Origin: Belliella filtrata
Lineage (GTDB): Bacteria; Bacteroidota; Bacteroidia; Cytophagales; Cyclobacteriaceae
Direction: 5' to 3'
Assembly (NCBI RefSeq): GCF_022549775.1
Contig: NZ_JAKZGP010000009.1
Coordinates: 1-64,000 of the forward strand
Length of the DNA: 64,000 nt
In this document: in pieces, positions 47,241-55,367 of the stretch
Layout of the letters: every line of letters begins with the position of its first letter
How positions within the stretch are numbered: position 1 is the stretch's first letter
Notes under the pieces: generated by a model
Told to the model about the DNA's origin: nothing
Seen by the model: the letters and a program-made list of their open reading frames with translations, nothing else
Databases searched by the model: none
Made by a program: the position numbers and the translations under genes

Positions 47241-47792
47241 TTATATTACGTATTCTGATCTACTGGTTTTTTCTAACATCCTCAAAATAGAAGGACTATA
47301 ACCCACCACATCCTCAACGGTATCGAAGGGCACCCAAGCCAAGTCTATACTTTCACTACTTAAAGTGAGTGGCTCATTCAACTCCGCTTCAATCAAGTAC
47401 CTTACATCATAGTGAAAATGCTCAGGAACATCTCCTCTCTGAGGAATGATATGCTTGTCTATATCAAAAATCCCATTTCCAACAAAGCGCAAAGAAGTAA
47501 GCCCACTTTCCTCCCTAGCTTCTGTCATGGCTACTTCAAGAAGATTCTCGACACCGTCAGCATGCCCTCCTAGCTGTAGCCATCTATTGAGTTTTCTATG
47601 AAGTGTCAAGAGTGTATGCGTTCGGAATTTATCAACAACCCAAGCTGAGGCTGTAAAATGCCCTTGCTCTCTTGAACGCAAAAAGGCGTCATCATCATAC
47701 GTCAATTCAATAAATTCTGCTGCAAAGGCTTTCTCTTCATCAAAAGGTGTTCTGTAGTTTTCTAGACTTTGTCTCAATATTACTCTATCCAT
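47241..47792 (-). CDS. Nudix hydrolase
   Basis: About 183 residues from the ATG at 47792 (MDRVILRQSLENYR), which avoids the 20-nt overlap that the frame from 47819 would make. The Nudix box is G-x5-E-x7-TE-A-R-EE-S-G-L: the usual first Arg is Thr, but the metal-binding EE is kept. It hydrolyses a nucleoside diphosphate linked to X; substrate unknown. Confidence 0.85.
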   Translation of the reverse strand: MDRVILRQSLENYRTPFDEEKAFAAEFIELTYDDDAFLRSREQGHFTASAWVVDKFRTHTLLTLHRKLNRWLQLGGHADGVENLLEVAMTEAREESGLTSLRFVGNGIFDIDKHIIPQRGDVPEHFHYDVRYLIEAELNEPLTLSSESIDLAWVPFDTVEDVVGYSPSILRMLEKTSRSEYVI

Positions 47793-47799
47793 GCGGTAA

Positions 47800-48387
47800 T
47801 TAATTTTCAAATAATTCATCTATAAATTTCTCAAAAGGCAATGCCTTTTTGTATAAGAAATCTGAATAGACAGTTACAAGTATTTTTAAATAGCTTGGTT
47901 TATTATCAACACTGATTTTCTCAATACTAATATTACCAAACAATTGATCAATTTTCTCATCTTCTCCAATATTACTCAAAGGAGGCTTAAAATATTGCTT
48001 TTCGGTTTGCTTGATCGAATCGTTGATTTCTTCAAGCTTTCTGTCAAGACTTATCTTCTGGTATCCCAAAGCTAACACGCGATGCCCAAATGCAAAGAAA
48101 AGTTTTGAAAAAATTTCCTGATCAAAGGGAGGATCAAAGCTTACGGCAAACCCATTGGCATAAGGAGAATTCAAAACATGTACACTTGGTTTTGCATCCA
48201 CTCCTGTCGTCTTGAAGTGATAATTTCTTTTGACCAAATTCATCATTGATTCTCCTTCAGCTGAGTCCAACCAAGCAATGATTTCCGACTGCTCTTCCTC
48301 TGTATGTACAAAGTTTTCTTTATGTCTGACAGGTGTGCTCTTTTGAGGAAAAAGTTTCCCGAAAAGATCATCAATAAATGAACTCAT
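47800..48387 (-). CDS. hypothetical protein, 195 residues
   Basis: No recognised domain. Soluble and mixed alpha/beta, with charged linkers, a central SFDPPFDQEIFSKLFFAFGH block, a helical stretch about 115-135 and a C-terminal VTVYSDFLYKKALPFEKFID. No signal peptide. Its start codon overlaps the recQ stop by one base (TAATG) and it precedes the Nudix gene, so it is expressed with recQ. Whether it acts in repair is unknown. Confidence 0.75.
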   Translation of the reverse strand: MSSFIDDLFGKLFPQKSTPVRHKENFVHTEEEQSEIIAWLDSAEGESMMNLVKRNYHFKTTGVDAKPSVHVLNSPYANGFAVSFDPPFDQEIFSKLFFAFGHRVLALGYQKISLDRKLEEINDSIKQTEKQYFKPPLSNIGEDEKIDQLFGNISIEKISVDNKPSYLKILVTVYSDFLYKKALPFEKFIDELFEN

Positions 48388-50294
48388 TATTTTCCCAATT
48401 TATAATTCCCATTTGGCTCTGACACAATCTTACCTTCATCCTCTAATTGCCTCAGCACTTCAACTGTTTGAGCTTCGGACTTTAAGCCTAACTTTTCAAG
48501 TGTCAATATAGAAAACTCATTTCCTGCTCTTAAAGTTTGGATTACCTTATTTTTCAATTTTTCTATCTGATCATCTTCAGCTTTTCGCTTTTCGATACAT
48601 ACATCACAAATCCCACAATGGTGATCACTTAGCTCACCAAAGTAAGCCGATATTTGTGATGCTCTACAGTTCGTGTGATTTTTCACATATCCAATCATTG
48701 CCTTGGCTTGTGTCTCGGCGAGCTTTCTTCTTTCGGCTATCCTCTTGGTATCAAGAGGAAGCTTACCTGCATCATAGCGGTGTGTAAGAAAAGTGACTTG
48801 CGGGGTTTCTTTCTTTTTGTTGTAAGCCAAGACATTGAATTGATCCAATAGCTCCAATTGTTTTATCAAGTCAGCTTCAGACATTTGAAGCTGTTTGGCA
48901 AGCTTATTTTCTTGAATCTTGATATATTCTACAAACAATTCCCCACCAAACGCCCTCAACAAGACTTTGATCAATGGGTCAAGTTTAGCGTTTGAAATCT
49001 GAAACTCATATAACTTTGATTGATCCACCAAAAAATGAATACTAGACGGTGCAAAAAAACTTTCATTGAGCTCCAAAAACCCTTCTTCTTGCAGAACCTT
49101 GAGGGCATTGTATGTCAGCAAGATGTCTAAGGAGTATATCGCACAGAAATGTGTTAGGTCAAAATCATAGCTCGTAAACAAACTACTACCTACAGCTATT
49201 CGGTAATTATTGGCTAAAGACTGGTATACCCTTTTCAAAAAATCAATCGGAGGATAAGCAATCTCTGCCCTTTTCCTTAGGGTATCGAGATCTTGCTCAT
49301 TGGTAAGCAATACGCCGTAAGCCTTCAATTCATCCCTGCCAGCCCTACCAGCTTCTTGGTAATAGTTTTCAAGATTTTCGGGCAAATCCAGGTGGATCAC
49401 TACTCGCACATCTGGCTTGTCTATCCCCATACCAAATGCATTCGTAGCTACCATGATACGGATATGATTCTTTTTCCATTCTTGCTGACGCTGCTCCCTA
49501 ATAGAGGAATCTAGCCCTGCATGATAAAAAGTCGCTGAGTGACCAAGTCTAATGAGCTCTTGTGCGATATCTTTTGTCCCCTTTCTATTTCTAGTATAAA
49601 TAATAGCTGAACCAGGAATCCGATTCAAAATCTCAACTGCCTTTGTGACCTTATTTTCAACCAGACGCACAGCATAGCTTAAGTTTTTTCTTGAAAAAGA
49701 ACGGACATAAACCTCTGGTGCTTTCAACTCCAACTTATCTATAATATCCTGCTTTACCTGTTTCGTGGCAGAGGCTGTCAATGCCAAGCAAGGAACTTGG
49801 GGATGATGTGCTCTGATATTGGAAATCTCTAGATAGGGTGGACGGAAATCATAGCCCCACTGAGAAATACAGTGGGCCTCATCTACTGCTATCAAAGTGA
49901 CATTCATCCTTTTGAATCGCTCTATAAAAATTTCCGTTTTAAGCCGCTCTGGAGATACATAAAGAAATTTATAATTGCCATATACACAATTATCCAAAAT
50001 AGTGTCAATCTCTCTTTTTCTCATCCCAGAATAGACTGCAGCTGCCAATACCCCTCGAGCCTTGAGGTTATCAACTTGATCTTTCATCAAGGCTACTAGA
50101 GGACTCACTACTAAGCATAATCCTTCTTGAGCCAGTGCAGGGACTTGAAAGCAAATGGACTTCCCTCCACCAGTTGGCAAAAGTGCAACACAGTCTTTGC
50201 CGGATAAGACTGCAAGTACAATATCCAGCTGGGCAGGTCGGAAATCCTGATAGCCAAAATATTTTTGTAAAGTCTGTATTGCTAAAGTTTTCAT
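48387..50294 (-). CDS. recQ: ATP-dependent DNA helicase RecQ
   Basis: 635 residues. SF2 helicase core with Walker A LLPTGGGKSICFQ, DEAH box AVDEAHCISQWGYDFRP, motif VI QEAGRAGRD and an RQC zinc site with four Cys (NCRAS...HHCGICDVC). A winged helix closes the protein. No HRDC domain is evident, so it is slightly shorter than E. coli-type RecQ in domain content. It unwinds DNA 3'-5' in recombination repair. Directly preceded by the enoyl-CoA hydratase gene and overlapped by the hypothetical gene. Confidence 0.95.
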   Translation of the reverse strand: MKTLAIQTLQKYFGYQDFRPAQLDIVLAVLSGKDCVALLPTGGGKSICFQVPALAQEGLCLVVSPLVALMKDQVDNLKARGVLAAAVYSGMRKREIDTILDNCVYGNYKFLYVSPERLKTEIFIERFKRMNVTLIAVDEAHCISQWGYDFRPPYLEISNIRAHHPQVPCLALTASATKQVKQDIIDKLELKAPEVYVRSFSRKNLSYAVRLVENKVTKAVEILNRIPGSAIIYTRNRKGTKDIAQELIRLGHSATFYHAGLDSSIREQRQQEWKKNHIRIMVATNAFGMGIDKPDVRVVIHLDLPENLENYYQEAGRAGRDELKAYGVLLTNEQDLDTLRKRAEIAYPPIDFLKRVYQSLANNYRIAVGSSLFTSYDFDLTHFCAIYSLDILLTYNALKVLQEEGFLELNESFFAPSSIHFLVDQSKLYEFQISNAKLDPLIKVLLRAFGGELFVEYIKIQENKLAKQLQMSEADLIKQLELLDQFNVLAYNKKKETPQVTFLTHRYDAGKLPLDTKRIAERRKLAETQAKAMIGYVKNHTNCRASQISAYFGELSDHHCGICDVCIEKRKAEDDQIEKLKNKVIQTLRAGNEFSILTLEKLGLKSEAQTVEVLRQLEDEGKIVSEPNGNYKLGK

Positions 50295-51071
50295 TTACCA
50301 GATCAGTGGTTCTTTATTTAAAAAAGCTGAAATTCCCTGTTTACAATCCTGAGATTCTCTAGCTTTTGCATTCATCTCTGCTGCATAGTTCAATCCTGAC
50401 TCTAAAGACATTTCTTGAACCTCGGCTATCATTTGCTTGGTCATTCCCATCGCTACGCCAGAGTTTTGGGTGATTAATTTCTGTGCAAAATCATACACAC
50501 TTTGCTCAAGTTGATCTGCTTCTATGAGCCAATTGATCAAACCAAAGTCTTGAGCTTCTTTTGCACTCAATAATTCTGCCCCCAAAAGCAACTGCTTTGC
50601 TTTGCCCTCTCCAATTTTCCGCAGCAAAAAAACTTTCACTATGGCTGGCACAAAGCCAATCTTAACTTCAGTATAGCCAAATTTCGCCTCTGGTACTGCA
50701 TAGGCAAAATCACAAACCGTCACTAGCCCACACCCTCCAGCAAGTGCATGGCCTTGTACCTGTGCTATTACCACCTTTTTAGAGGTATAAATTTGGTGAA
50801 AAAGCAATTTCAAATGATTACTATCTGCTAAATTTTCCTCAAAAGAATTGGCCTGAAGCTGTTGAAGTGAAGCAAGGTCAGCCCCAGAACAAAACACTTT
50901 GCCTTCCGCTTTGATTACGATCACTTTGACGGTATCATCTGACTCAAAATCAGTCAAGATCGACCTCATAGCGCTAACCATTTCGTAGTTCAATGCATTT
51001 CGCTTTTCAGGCCGGTTTAAGGTTAAATACCCAATCCTATTTGATATGTGAGACTTTACTGAATGGTCCAT
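50295..51071 (-). CDS. enoyl-CoA hydratase/isomerase family protein
   Basis: About 258 residues from the ATG at 51071 (MDHSVKSHISNRIGYLTLNR). The frame extends to 51149, but the extra 26 residues are Cys/Lys-rich and not family-like. Crotonase fold: RPEKRNALNYEMV, oxyanion loop CSGADLASL, GHALAGGCGLVTVCDFA and the Glu in TEVKIGFVPAIV. Typical of beta-oxidation or branched-chain catabolism. The stop codon abuts the recQ start. Confidence 0.88.
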   Translation of the reverse strand: MDHSVKSHISNRIGYLTLNRPEKRNALNYEMVSAMRSILTDFESDDTVKVIVIKAEGKVFCSGADLASLQQLQANSFEENLADSNHLKLLFHQIYTSKKVVIAQVQGHALAGGCGLVTVCDFAYAVPEAKFGYTEVKIGFVPAIVKVFLLRKIGEGKAKQLLLGAELLSAKEAQDFGLINWLIEADQLEQSVYDFAQKLITQNSGVAMGMTKQMIAEVQEMSLESGLNYAAEMNAKARESQDCKQGISAFLNKEPLIW

Positions 51072-51156
51072 GAGACAACTTACTTTTTTGGGTTTATAAA
51101 AACAGCATTTCTTACAATATAGAGCCGTTTTCTTGTCAATCCAAAGCAAAGCTACT

Positions 51157-51697
51157 TTAAAATGAACCTAAAAGCTCCAGGCTGATTCTTACTCCTGTCT
51201 TCAGTAGGACTACTTTTTCCATCTTGCTAAAAAAATGCTTGCTGAGCATCAGGGTTTACAGATACTGCAGGATTATTTTCAAAAACTGTAATCGCCCCAC
51301 CCCCTGGCAATGGAATCAACAGGGAATCCTCTTTGACAAAACCCACTAAAACCTCTTTAGACTAGAGGTGTTTAACCCTATTTGGAAATACTTTGTAAGC
51401 AAGTTTATCATTGCTAAGATCAAAATCAAAGTGATAATCATCCCCAAAATCCAATGCAACACCCTTTTCATTCACATCATAGAATAGAAGTTCTAAATGG
51501 TTTGGAACAAAGAGTTCGAAACAGTTATATATGCCCGAAATCACAAAAAGTATAGAAACGACATAGATCTTCCACTTCTCTGGTTTTGAAAACCTCACCA
51601 ATACCATTGCCAACAAAAACCAATATACCAGCATAAAGCACTCTGAAACAAACAGCTACGACTTGGCGAAAGGAAGGCTTTGAACCATGAAAATCAT
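51157..51697 (-). pseudogene. unidentified membrane protein, disrupted
   Basis: One minus-strand frame reads from an ATG at 51697 (MIFMVQSLPFAKS), through a TAG at 51656-51658, the two-helix part MLVYWFLLAMVLVRFSKPEK and IYVVSILFVISGIYNCFELF, then a second TAG at 51362-51364 (RVKHL*SKEVLVGFVKED). It then reaches a poly-T slip at 51229-51235, after which KMEKVVLLKTGVRISLELLG ends at 51157. Removing one T and the two stops gives about 180 residues. The 90-residue open piece 51362-51634 is therefore a fragment. Family unknown. Confidence 0.6.
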
Positions 51698-51807
51698 GGT
51701 ATTGACTACATGTAACAATGTCTCTGAAAGATAGACTAACAGGTCGATTAAAAATGAGACTTCTGAAAAAATCCTATTCGAAAGCTTTTCGATAAATTAA
51801 AAAAGAA

Positions 51808-51829
51808 AAAGGGAGCATTTGCTCCCTTT
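51808..51829. terminator. terminator of the barrel gene
   Basis: AAAGGGAGCA / TGCTCCCTTT 10-bp perfect stem with a 2-nt centre. On the minus strand a T-rich tail follows. Confidence 0.85.
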
Positions 51830-51858
51830 CATTATAAATATTAGTCGACTAATTTTTA

Positions 51859-52416
51859 TTAAAACCTGTACCCTATAGAAAACCCAGCTTTGAACTCAAT
51901 AGCTGAGAATCTATCTCCTACTTCAGATCCAAAACCTCTAGCTATCGATGCATATGGTCCCATAGCAAACTGCTCATTGAATACCCACTTATACCCAGCT
52001 CCAAGTCCGAGGATAGCACTGTTCAAGTCTGTCACCAATGGGGTTGATTGACCAACTGATTCTGTAAAATCCCCAAATCTATACTTGAAAAACGGAAACA
52101 AGTACATTTGCCCTTGAGTGGGGCTATCGAAATAGAAGTTGTACGCCACTTGAAGTGAGGTAGCATTAAAATCTCTTCCGTCAGAGGTCGAAACATAACC
52201 AAACCTATCATTAAAATGCCCCTCTAAACTGATCGACTGATCTCTGGCAATGAAATGTTCATAACCTAACTCTACTGATCCAAGTAGAATGGTGTTTAGA
52301 AAATTTAGCTTCACTTCTCCAATACTATGATCTCTTACATCTTGAGACATTCCTTGAGCAAAACCCATCGTTGAAACAAATGATAGCGCCAAAACTGCTA
52401 GTATTACTTTTTTCAT
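51859..52416 (-). CDS. outer membrane beta-barrel protein
   Basis: 185 residues. Signal peptide (MKKVILAVLALSFVSTMGFA), then alternating strands (LNTILLGSVELGYEHF, SLQVAYNFYF, SAILGLGAGYKWVF) and a C-terminal GYRF with the terminal Phe. A DUF3575-like or generic small barrel; function unknown. Leftward, 31 nt after the GNAT gene ends. Confidence 0.75.
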   Translation of the reverse strand: MKKVILAVLALSFVSTMGFAQGMSQDVRDHSIGEVKLNFLNTILLGSVELGYEHFIARDQSISLEGHFNDRFGYVSTSDGRDFNATSLQVAYNFYFDSPTQGQMYLFPFFKYRFGDFTESVGQSTPLVTDLNSAILGLGAGYKWVFNEQFAMGPYASIARGFGSEVGDRFSAIEFKAGFSIGYRF

Positions 52417-52447
52417 GATTATAAAATTATTTAAAAACGTTTCAAAA

Positions 52448-52885
52448 CTACAAATATCTTTCCATTTGATAATGCATTATATTACATTCCTCAAAGATCT
52501 CGCCAACTTTCTCAAAACCAAACTTAGCATAAAGCGGCATCGCTGTCAATTGTGCATGCATATAGAGTAATTTCCCTTTAGCCTCTTCTGTTGCACTGAT
52601 ATCATCAATAACTGCCTGTACTAGTGCTTGACCGACCCCATTGCCCCTTGCAGACTTCAGCACTGCAAATCTTTCGAGCTTCACGCCATTTTTAGTAAAC
52701 CTCCACCTGGCTGTTCCAGCTGGAACACCATCTACATAAGCGATGAAATGTGTCGATGTCTCTTCAAATTCATCATACTCCTCTTCAGGGCTTACATGCT
52801 GCTCTTGAACAAATACAACTTTTCTGATCTCAAAGATTTCTTCAAACTGTTTTTTATTCTGAACTTTTTCTACGGATATACTCAT
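52448..52885 (-). CDS. GNAT family N-acetyltransferase
   Basis: About 145 residues from the ATG at 52885 (MSISVEKVQNKKQFEE). GNAT fold with VVFVQEQHVSPEEEYDEFE, AGTARWRF, LERFAVLKSARGNGVGQAL (acetyl-CoA pyrophosphate loop) and AMPLYAKFGFEKVG. Close to the YitI/ElaA-like N-acyltransferases. Substrate unknown. Its start lies inside the last about 32 nt of phoH, so translation is coupled. Confidence 0.85.
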   Translation of the reverse strand: MSISVEKVQNKKQFEEIFEIRKVVFVQEQHVSPEEEYDEFEETSTHFIAYVDGVPAGTARWRFTKNGVKLERFAVLKSARGNGVGQALVQAVIDDISATEEAKGKLLYMHAQLTAMPLYAKFGFEKVGEIFEECNIMHYQMERYL

Positions 52886-53843
52886 CTTTGTTATCACTTT
52901 TTACTGATTCTGACTTTTCATAAGCCTCAATGATTGCCTTCACTAGCTTGTGCCTGATCACATCTTTTCCACTTAGGTTTACCACCCCAATACCTTTTAC
53001 ATCCTTAAGAACCTTCAAAGACTCAGAAAGACCAGATTTCTGACGCTTTGGAAGATCTACTTGAGATTGATCACCTGTGATGATCACTTTTGAGTTTGGC
53101 CCCATTCTAGTCAAGAACATTTTGATCTGCTCACTTGTAGTATTCTGAGCTTCATCCAGAAGTACAAAGGCATCGTGCAATGTCCTTCCACGCATATATG
53201 CCAAAGGTGCAATTTCAATCACGCGAGTCTCTTGGTAAAACTTCAACTTTTCCGAAGGCACCATATCACTTAAGGCATCATATATAGGTCTTAGATAAGG
53301 GTCCAGCTTCTCTTGTAAGTCTCCGGGCAAAAAGCCTAAGTTTTCCCCTGCTTCCACGGCAGGTCTGGTGATGATGATTCGTTTTACTTCTCTATTTTTC
53401 AAAGCTCGCACAGCAAGCGCAACTGCAATATAGGTCTTTCCCGTACCAGCTGGCCCTAGTGCAAAAACCAAATCATTTTTGAAACAAGCCTCGACTAATT
53501 TTCTTTGGTTGGGAGATTTTGGTTTAACGACAAGGCCCTTATTCCCAAATACAATCACATCATTTTTCTGATTTTCTTCGAAAGGAACACCCTCCATAGA
53601 GATATAATCCTTCACCTGATCAGGAGTAATATGACCGAACCTATGGTAATGCTGCAGTAGCATGTTGACGATATCATTGATTCGAAGAATCTCTGGCGCT
53701 TGCCCTTGAATCCTAATCTCATTGCCACGAGATACAATCTTGCTTTCTGGAAATGCAGCCGCTATTTGGCGAACATTTTCATTCCCCGAACCTAAAAAGT
53801 CCAAAAGGGAAATATTTTCTAATGTAATGACCTTTTCTACCAA
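52854..53843 (-). CDS. phoH: PhoH family ATPase
   Basis: 329 residues. Walker A ALGPAGTGKTYIAVAL (about residue 130), Walker B FVLLDEAQNTTSEQI and VIITGDQSQVDLP. PhoH proteins are RNA-associated ATPases whose exact role is unsettled; the YbeZ branch acts in rRNA maturation. Leftward, divergent from the SAM hydroxide adenosyltransferase gene. Confidence 0.93.
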   Translation of the reverse strand: MVEKVITLENISLLDFLGSGNENVRQIAAAFPESKIVSRGNEIRIQGQAPEILRINDIVNMLLQHYHRFGHITPDQVKDYISMEGVPFEENQKNDVIVFGNKGLVVKPKSPNQRKLVEACFKNDLVFALGPAGTGKTYIAVALAVRALKNREVKRIIITRPAVEAGENLGFLPGDLQEKLDPYLRPIYDALSDMVPSEKLKFYQETRVIEIAPLAYMRGRTLHDAFVLLDEAQNTTSEQIKMFLTRMGPNSKVIITGDQSQVDLPKRQKSGLSESLKVLKDVKGIGVVNLSGKDVIRHKLVKAIIEAYEKSESVKSDNKDEYIRRKSSE

Positions 53844-53865
53844 TCTATTGAATTTGATTTTAGAG

Positions 53866-53901
53866 TTTGTTTAAGGTGTAAGGATAAAATCCCTATTTTT
53901 G
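53866..53901 (+). promoter_or_regulatory. possible promoter of the SAM hydroxide adenosyltransferase gene
   Basis: TTTG (53866-53869), 24-nt spacer, TATTTTTG (53894-53901). The -7 element is perfect; the spacer is slightly long. Predicted leader about 40 nt. Confidence 0.4.
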
Positions 53902-53946
53902 TTCATACCTTCTACAAAAATATAAAATTTTAATTGACTTGCTTAT

Positions 53947-54723
53947 ATGGCTTTGGTAACATTCATTTCAGATTTCGGATACGGTGACTATTATGTACCT
54001 GCTGTAAAGGCTAAAATGTTGTCTATAAACCCACAGCTTAACATTGTTGATATTTCACACAGCATCAACACATATGATATCGCTCATGCGGGTTTTATCT
54101 TGAGGGCTGTTTTTAGAGATTTCCCAAAAGGAACTGTTCACCTGGTAGCTATGAATGGGACAAGCCAAATGAATGACGGCTATATTGGGATTAAACTAGA
54201 AGAGCACATCTTTATAGGCCCTAATAATGGAGTCTTGAGTCTCCTTGCAGACCACGACCCTGGGATAATCGTTCAGTTTGCAGACATTCATCTCAAAGAC
54301 AGCACCTTCCCTACCAAAGACATCTTGGCTCCTATTGCTGCAAAGGTAGCTTCGGGTGCAGCGATTCACGATTTTGGAGGGCCTTTGAATCAGATAAAGA
54401 AAATGCTGCCAAGGCAATTCAAAGCATCCAAAAAGCAAATTGTAGGTCACGTGATCCGAATAGATAACTACGGAAACTTGATTACCAACATCCGAAAAGA
54501 TGTCTTTGATCAGCTGAATCCTGGAAGGTTCAGCATTGAATTCAGTAGAGAAAAACTTCACAAGATAAATAGGTCTTACGATAATGTAGAAGCTGGAGAT
54601 TGCTTTGCCTTCTTCAATAGTCTTGAGCTGTTAGAATTAGGCATCAATCATGGTAATGGCTCCGAACTTCTTGGGCTAAGACTTGACACACCAATATATA
54701 TCAACTTTGAAATCGAAGGCTAG
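53947..54723 (+). CDS. S-adenosyl-L-methionine hydroxide adenosyltransferase (DUF62)
   Basis: 258 residues. Family hallmarks: TFISDFGYGDYYVPAVKAKM with the SAM-binding Asp, VDISHSI, ILRAVFRDFPKGTVHLV, GPNNGVLSLL and, in the C-terminal barrel, HVIRIDNYGNLITNI. Related to fluorinase/chlorinase but uses hydroxide, splitting SAM to adenosine and methionine. Divergent from phoH, and followed at once by the monooxygenase-fold gene. Confidence 0.9.
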   Translation: MALVTFISDFGYGDYYVPAVKAKMLSINPQLNIVDISHSINTYDIAHAGFILRAVFRDFPKGTVHLVAMNGTSQMNDGYIGIKLEEHIFIGPNNGVLSLLADHDPGIIVQFADIHLKDSTFPTKDILAPIAAKVASGAAIHDFGGPLNQIKKMLPRQFKASKKQIVGHVIRIDNYGNLITNIRKDVFDQLNPGRFSIEFSREKLHKINRSYDNVEAGDCFAFFNSLELLELGINHGNGSELLGLRLDTPIYINFEIEG

Positions 54724-54724
54724 G

Positions 54725-55021
54725 ATGCTCATAAGGATAGTAAGAATGAATTTCCAAGAAGACAAGGTGCCCGAATTTTTAGAAAACTTCCATGCCAACA
54801 AGGAAAAAATAAGAAACTTCCCAGGTTGTCAGCACTTGGAACTCTGGCAAGATGAAAATTTCAAAAATATTTTCAATACTTACAGCATTTGGACAGATGA
54901 AGTGGCGCTGAATCAATATCGTGATTCTGAATTATTTAAGTCTGTATGGGCTGCTACAAAGATATTGTTTGCTGAAAAACCTTTGGCCTTTAGTTCAAAA
55001 AAAATCATCGAACTAGGTTAA
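54725..55021 (+). CDS. antibiotic biosynthesis monooxygenase (ABM)-fold protein
   Basis: About 98 residues from the ATG at 54725, which sits one base after the upstream stop (TAGGATG). The frame extends further upstream inside the previous gene but without homology. Ferredoxin-like ABM fold: RIVRMNFQEDKVPEFLENFH, FPGCQHLELWQDE, FNTYSIWTDEVALNQYRDSE. Such proteins range from quinol monooxygenases to putative small-molecule isomerases. Role unknown; coupled to the SAM hydroxide adenosyltransferase gene. Confidence 0.82.
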   Translation: MLIRIVRMNFQEDKVPEFLENFHANKEKIRNFPGCQHLELWQDENFKNIFNTYSIWTDEVALNQYRDSELFKSVWAATKILFAEKPLAFSSKKIIELG

Positions 55022-55025
55022 ATGG

Positions 55026-55057
55026 CTTGCAAGAAAAAAAAATAGTGTTCATATTTG
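55026..55057 (+). promoter_or_regulatory. tRNA-Leu promoter
   Basis: CTTG (55026-55029), 20-nt spacer, CATATTTG (55050-55057); each half is one base off consensus. The start point would be near 55064, about 40 nt before the tRNA. Confidence 0.5.
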
Positions 55058-55102
55058 CATCCCGTTCAGCAAGGAACGGAACGATTCGCTAGAATCACAT
55101 AA

Positions 55103-55184
55103 GCCCAGGTGGCGGAATTGGTAGACGCGTTGGTCTCAAACACCAATGCCTTCGGGCGTGCCGGTTCGACTCCGGCCCTGGGTA
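55103..55184 (+). tRNA. tRNA-Leu (anticodon CAA)
   Basis: 82-nt type II tRNA. The acceptor GCCCAGG pairs with CCTGGGT; the anticodon stem TTGGT/ACCAA encloses CTCAAAC (anticodon CAA, reads UUG). The long variable arm TGCCTTCGGGCG and T arm CCGG-TTCGACT-CCGG complete the fold. Discriminator A. CCA not encoded. Confidence 0.96.
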
Positions 55185-55195
55185 CAAAATTAGAT

Positions 55196-55230
55196 AAAAA
55201 AAGGCTTTACGATACCGTAAAGCCTTTTTT
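55196..55230 (+). terminator. tRNA-Leu terminator
   Basis: GGCTTTACG / CGTAAAGCC 9-bp perfect stem, ATAC loop, A7 before and T6 after. Confidence 0.9.
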
Positions 55231-55367
55231 GTTAGAAATTTGCCTGGCCCTAAATACAGCCTAGCATGCTGCACTCAAACTTTTTATACCTTCTTATTTT
55301 CTAAACTCTACACTTTGTTCAGAAAAATTAAGACTAAAAAAACATATCGGAATACTTTATTCTAAAA

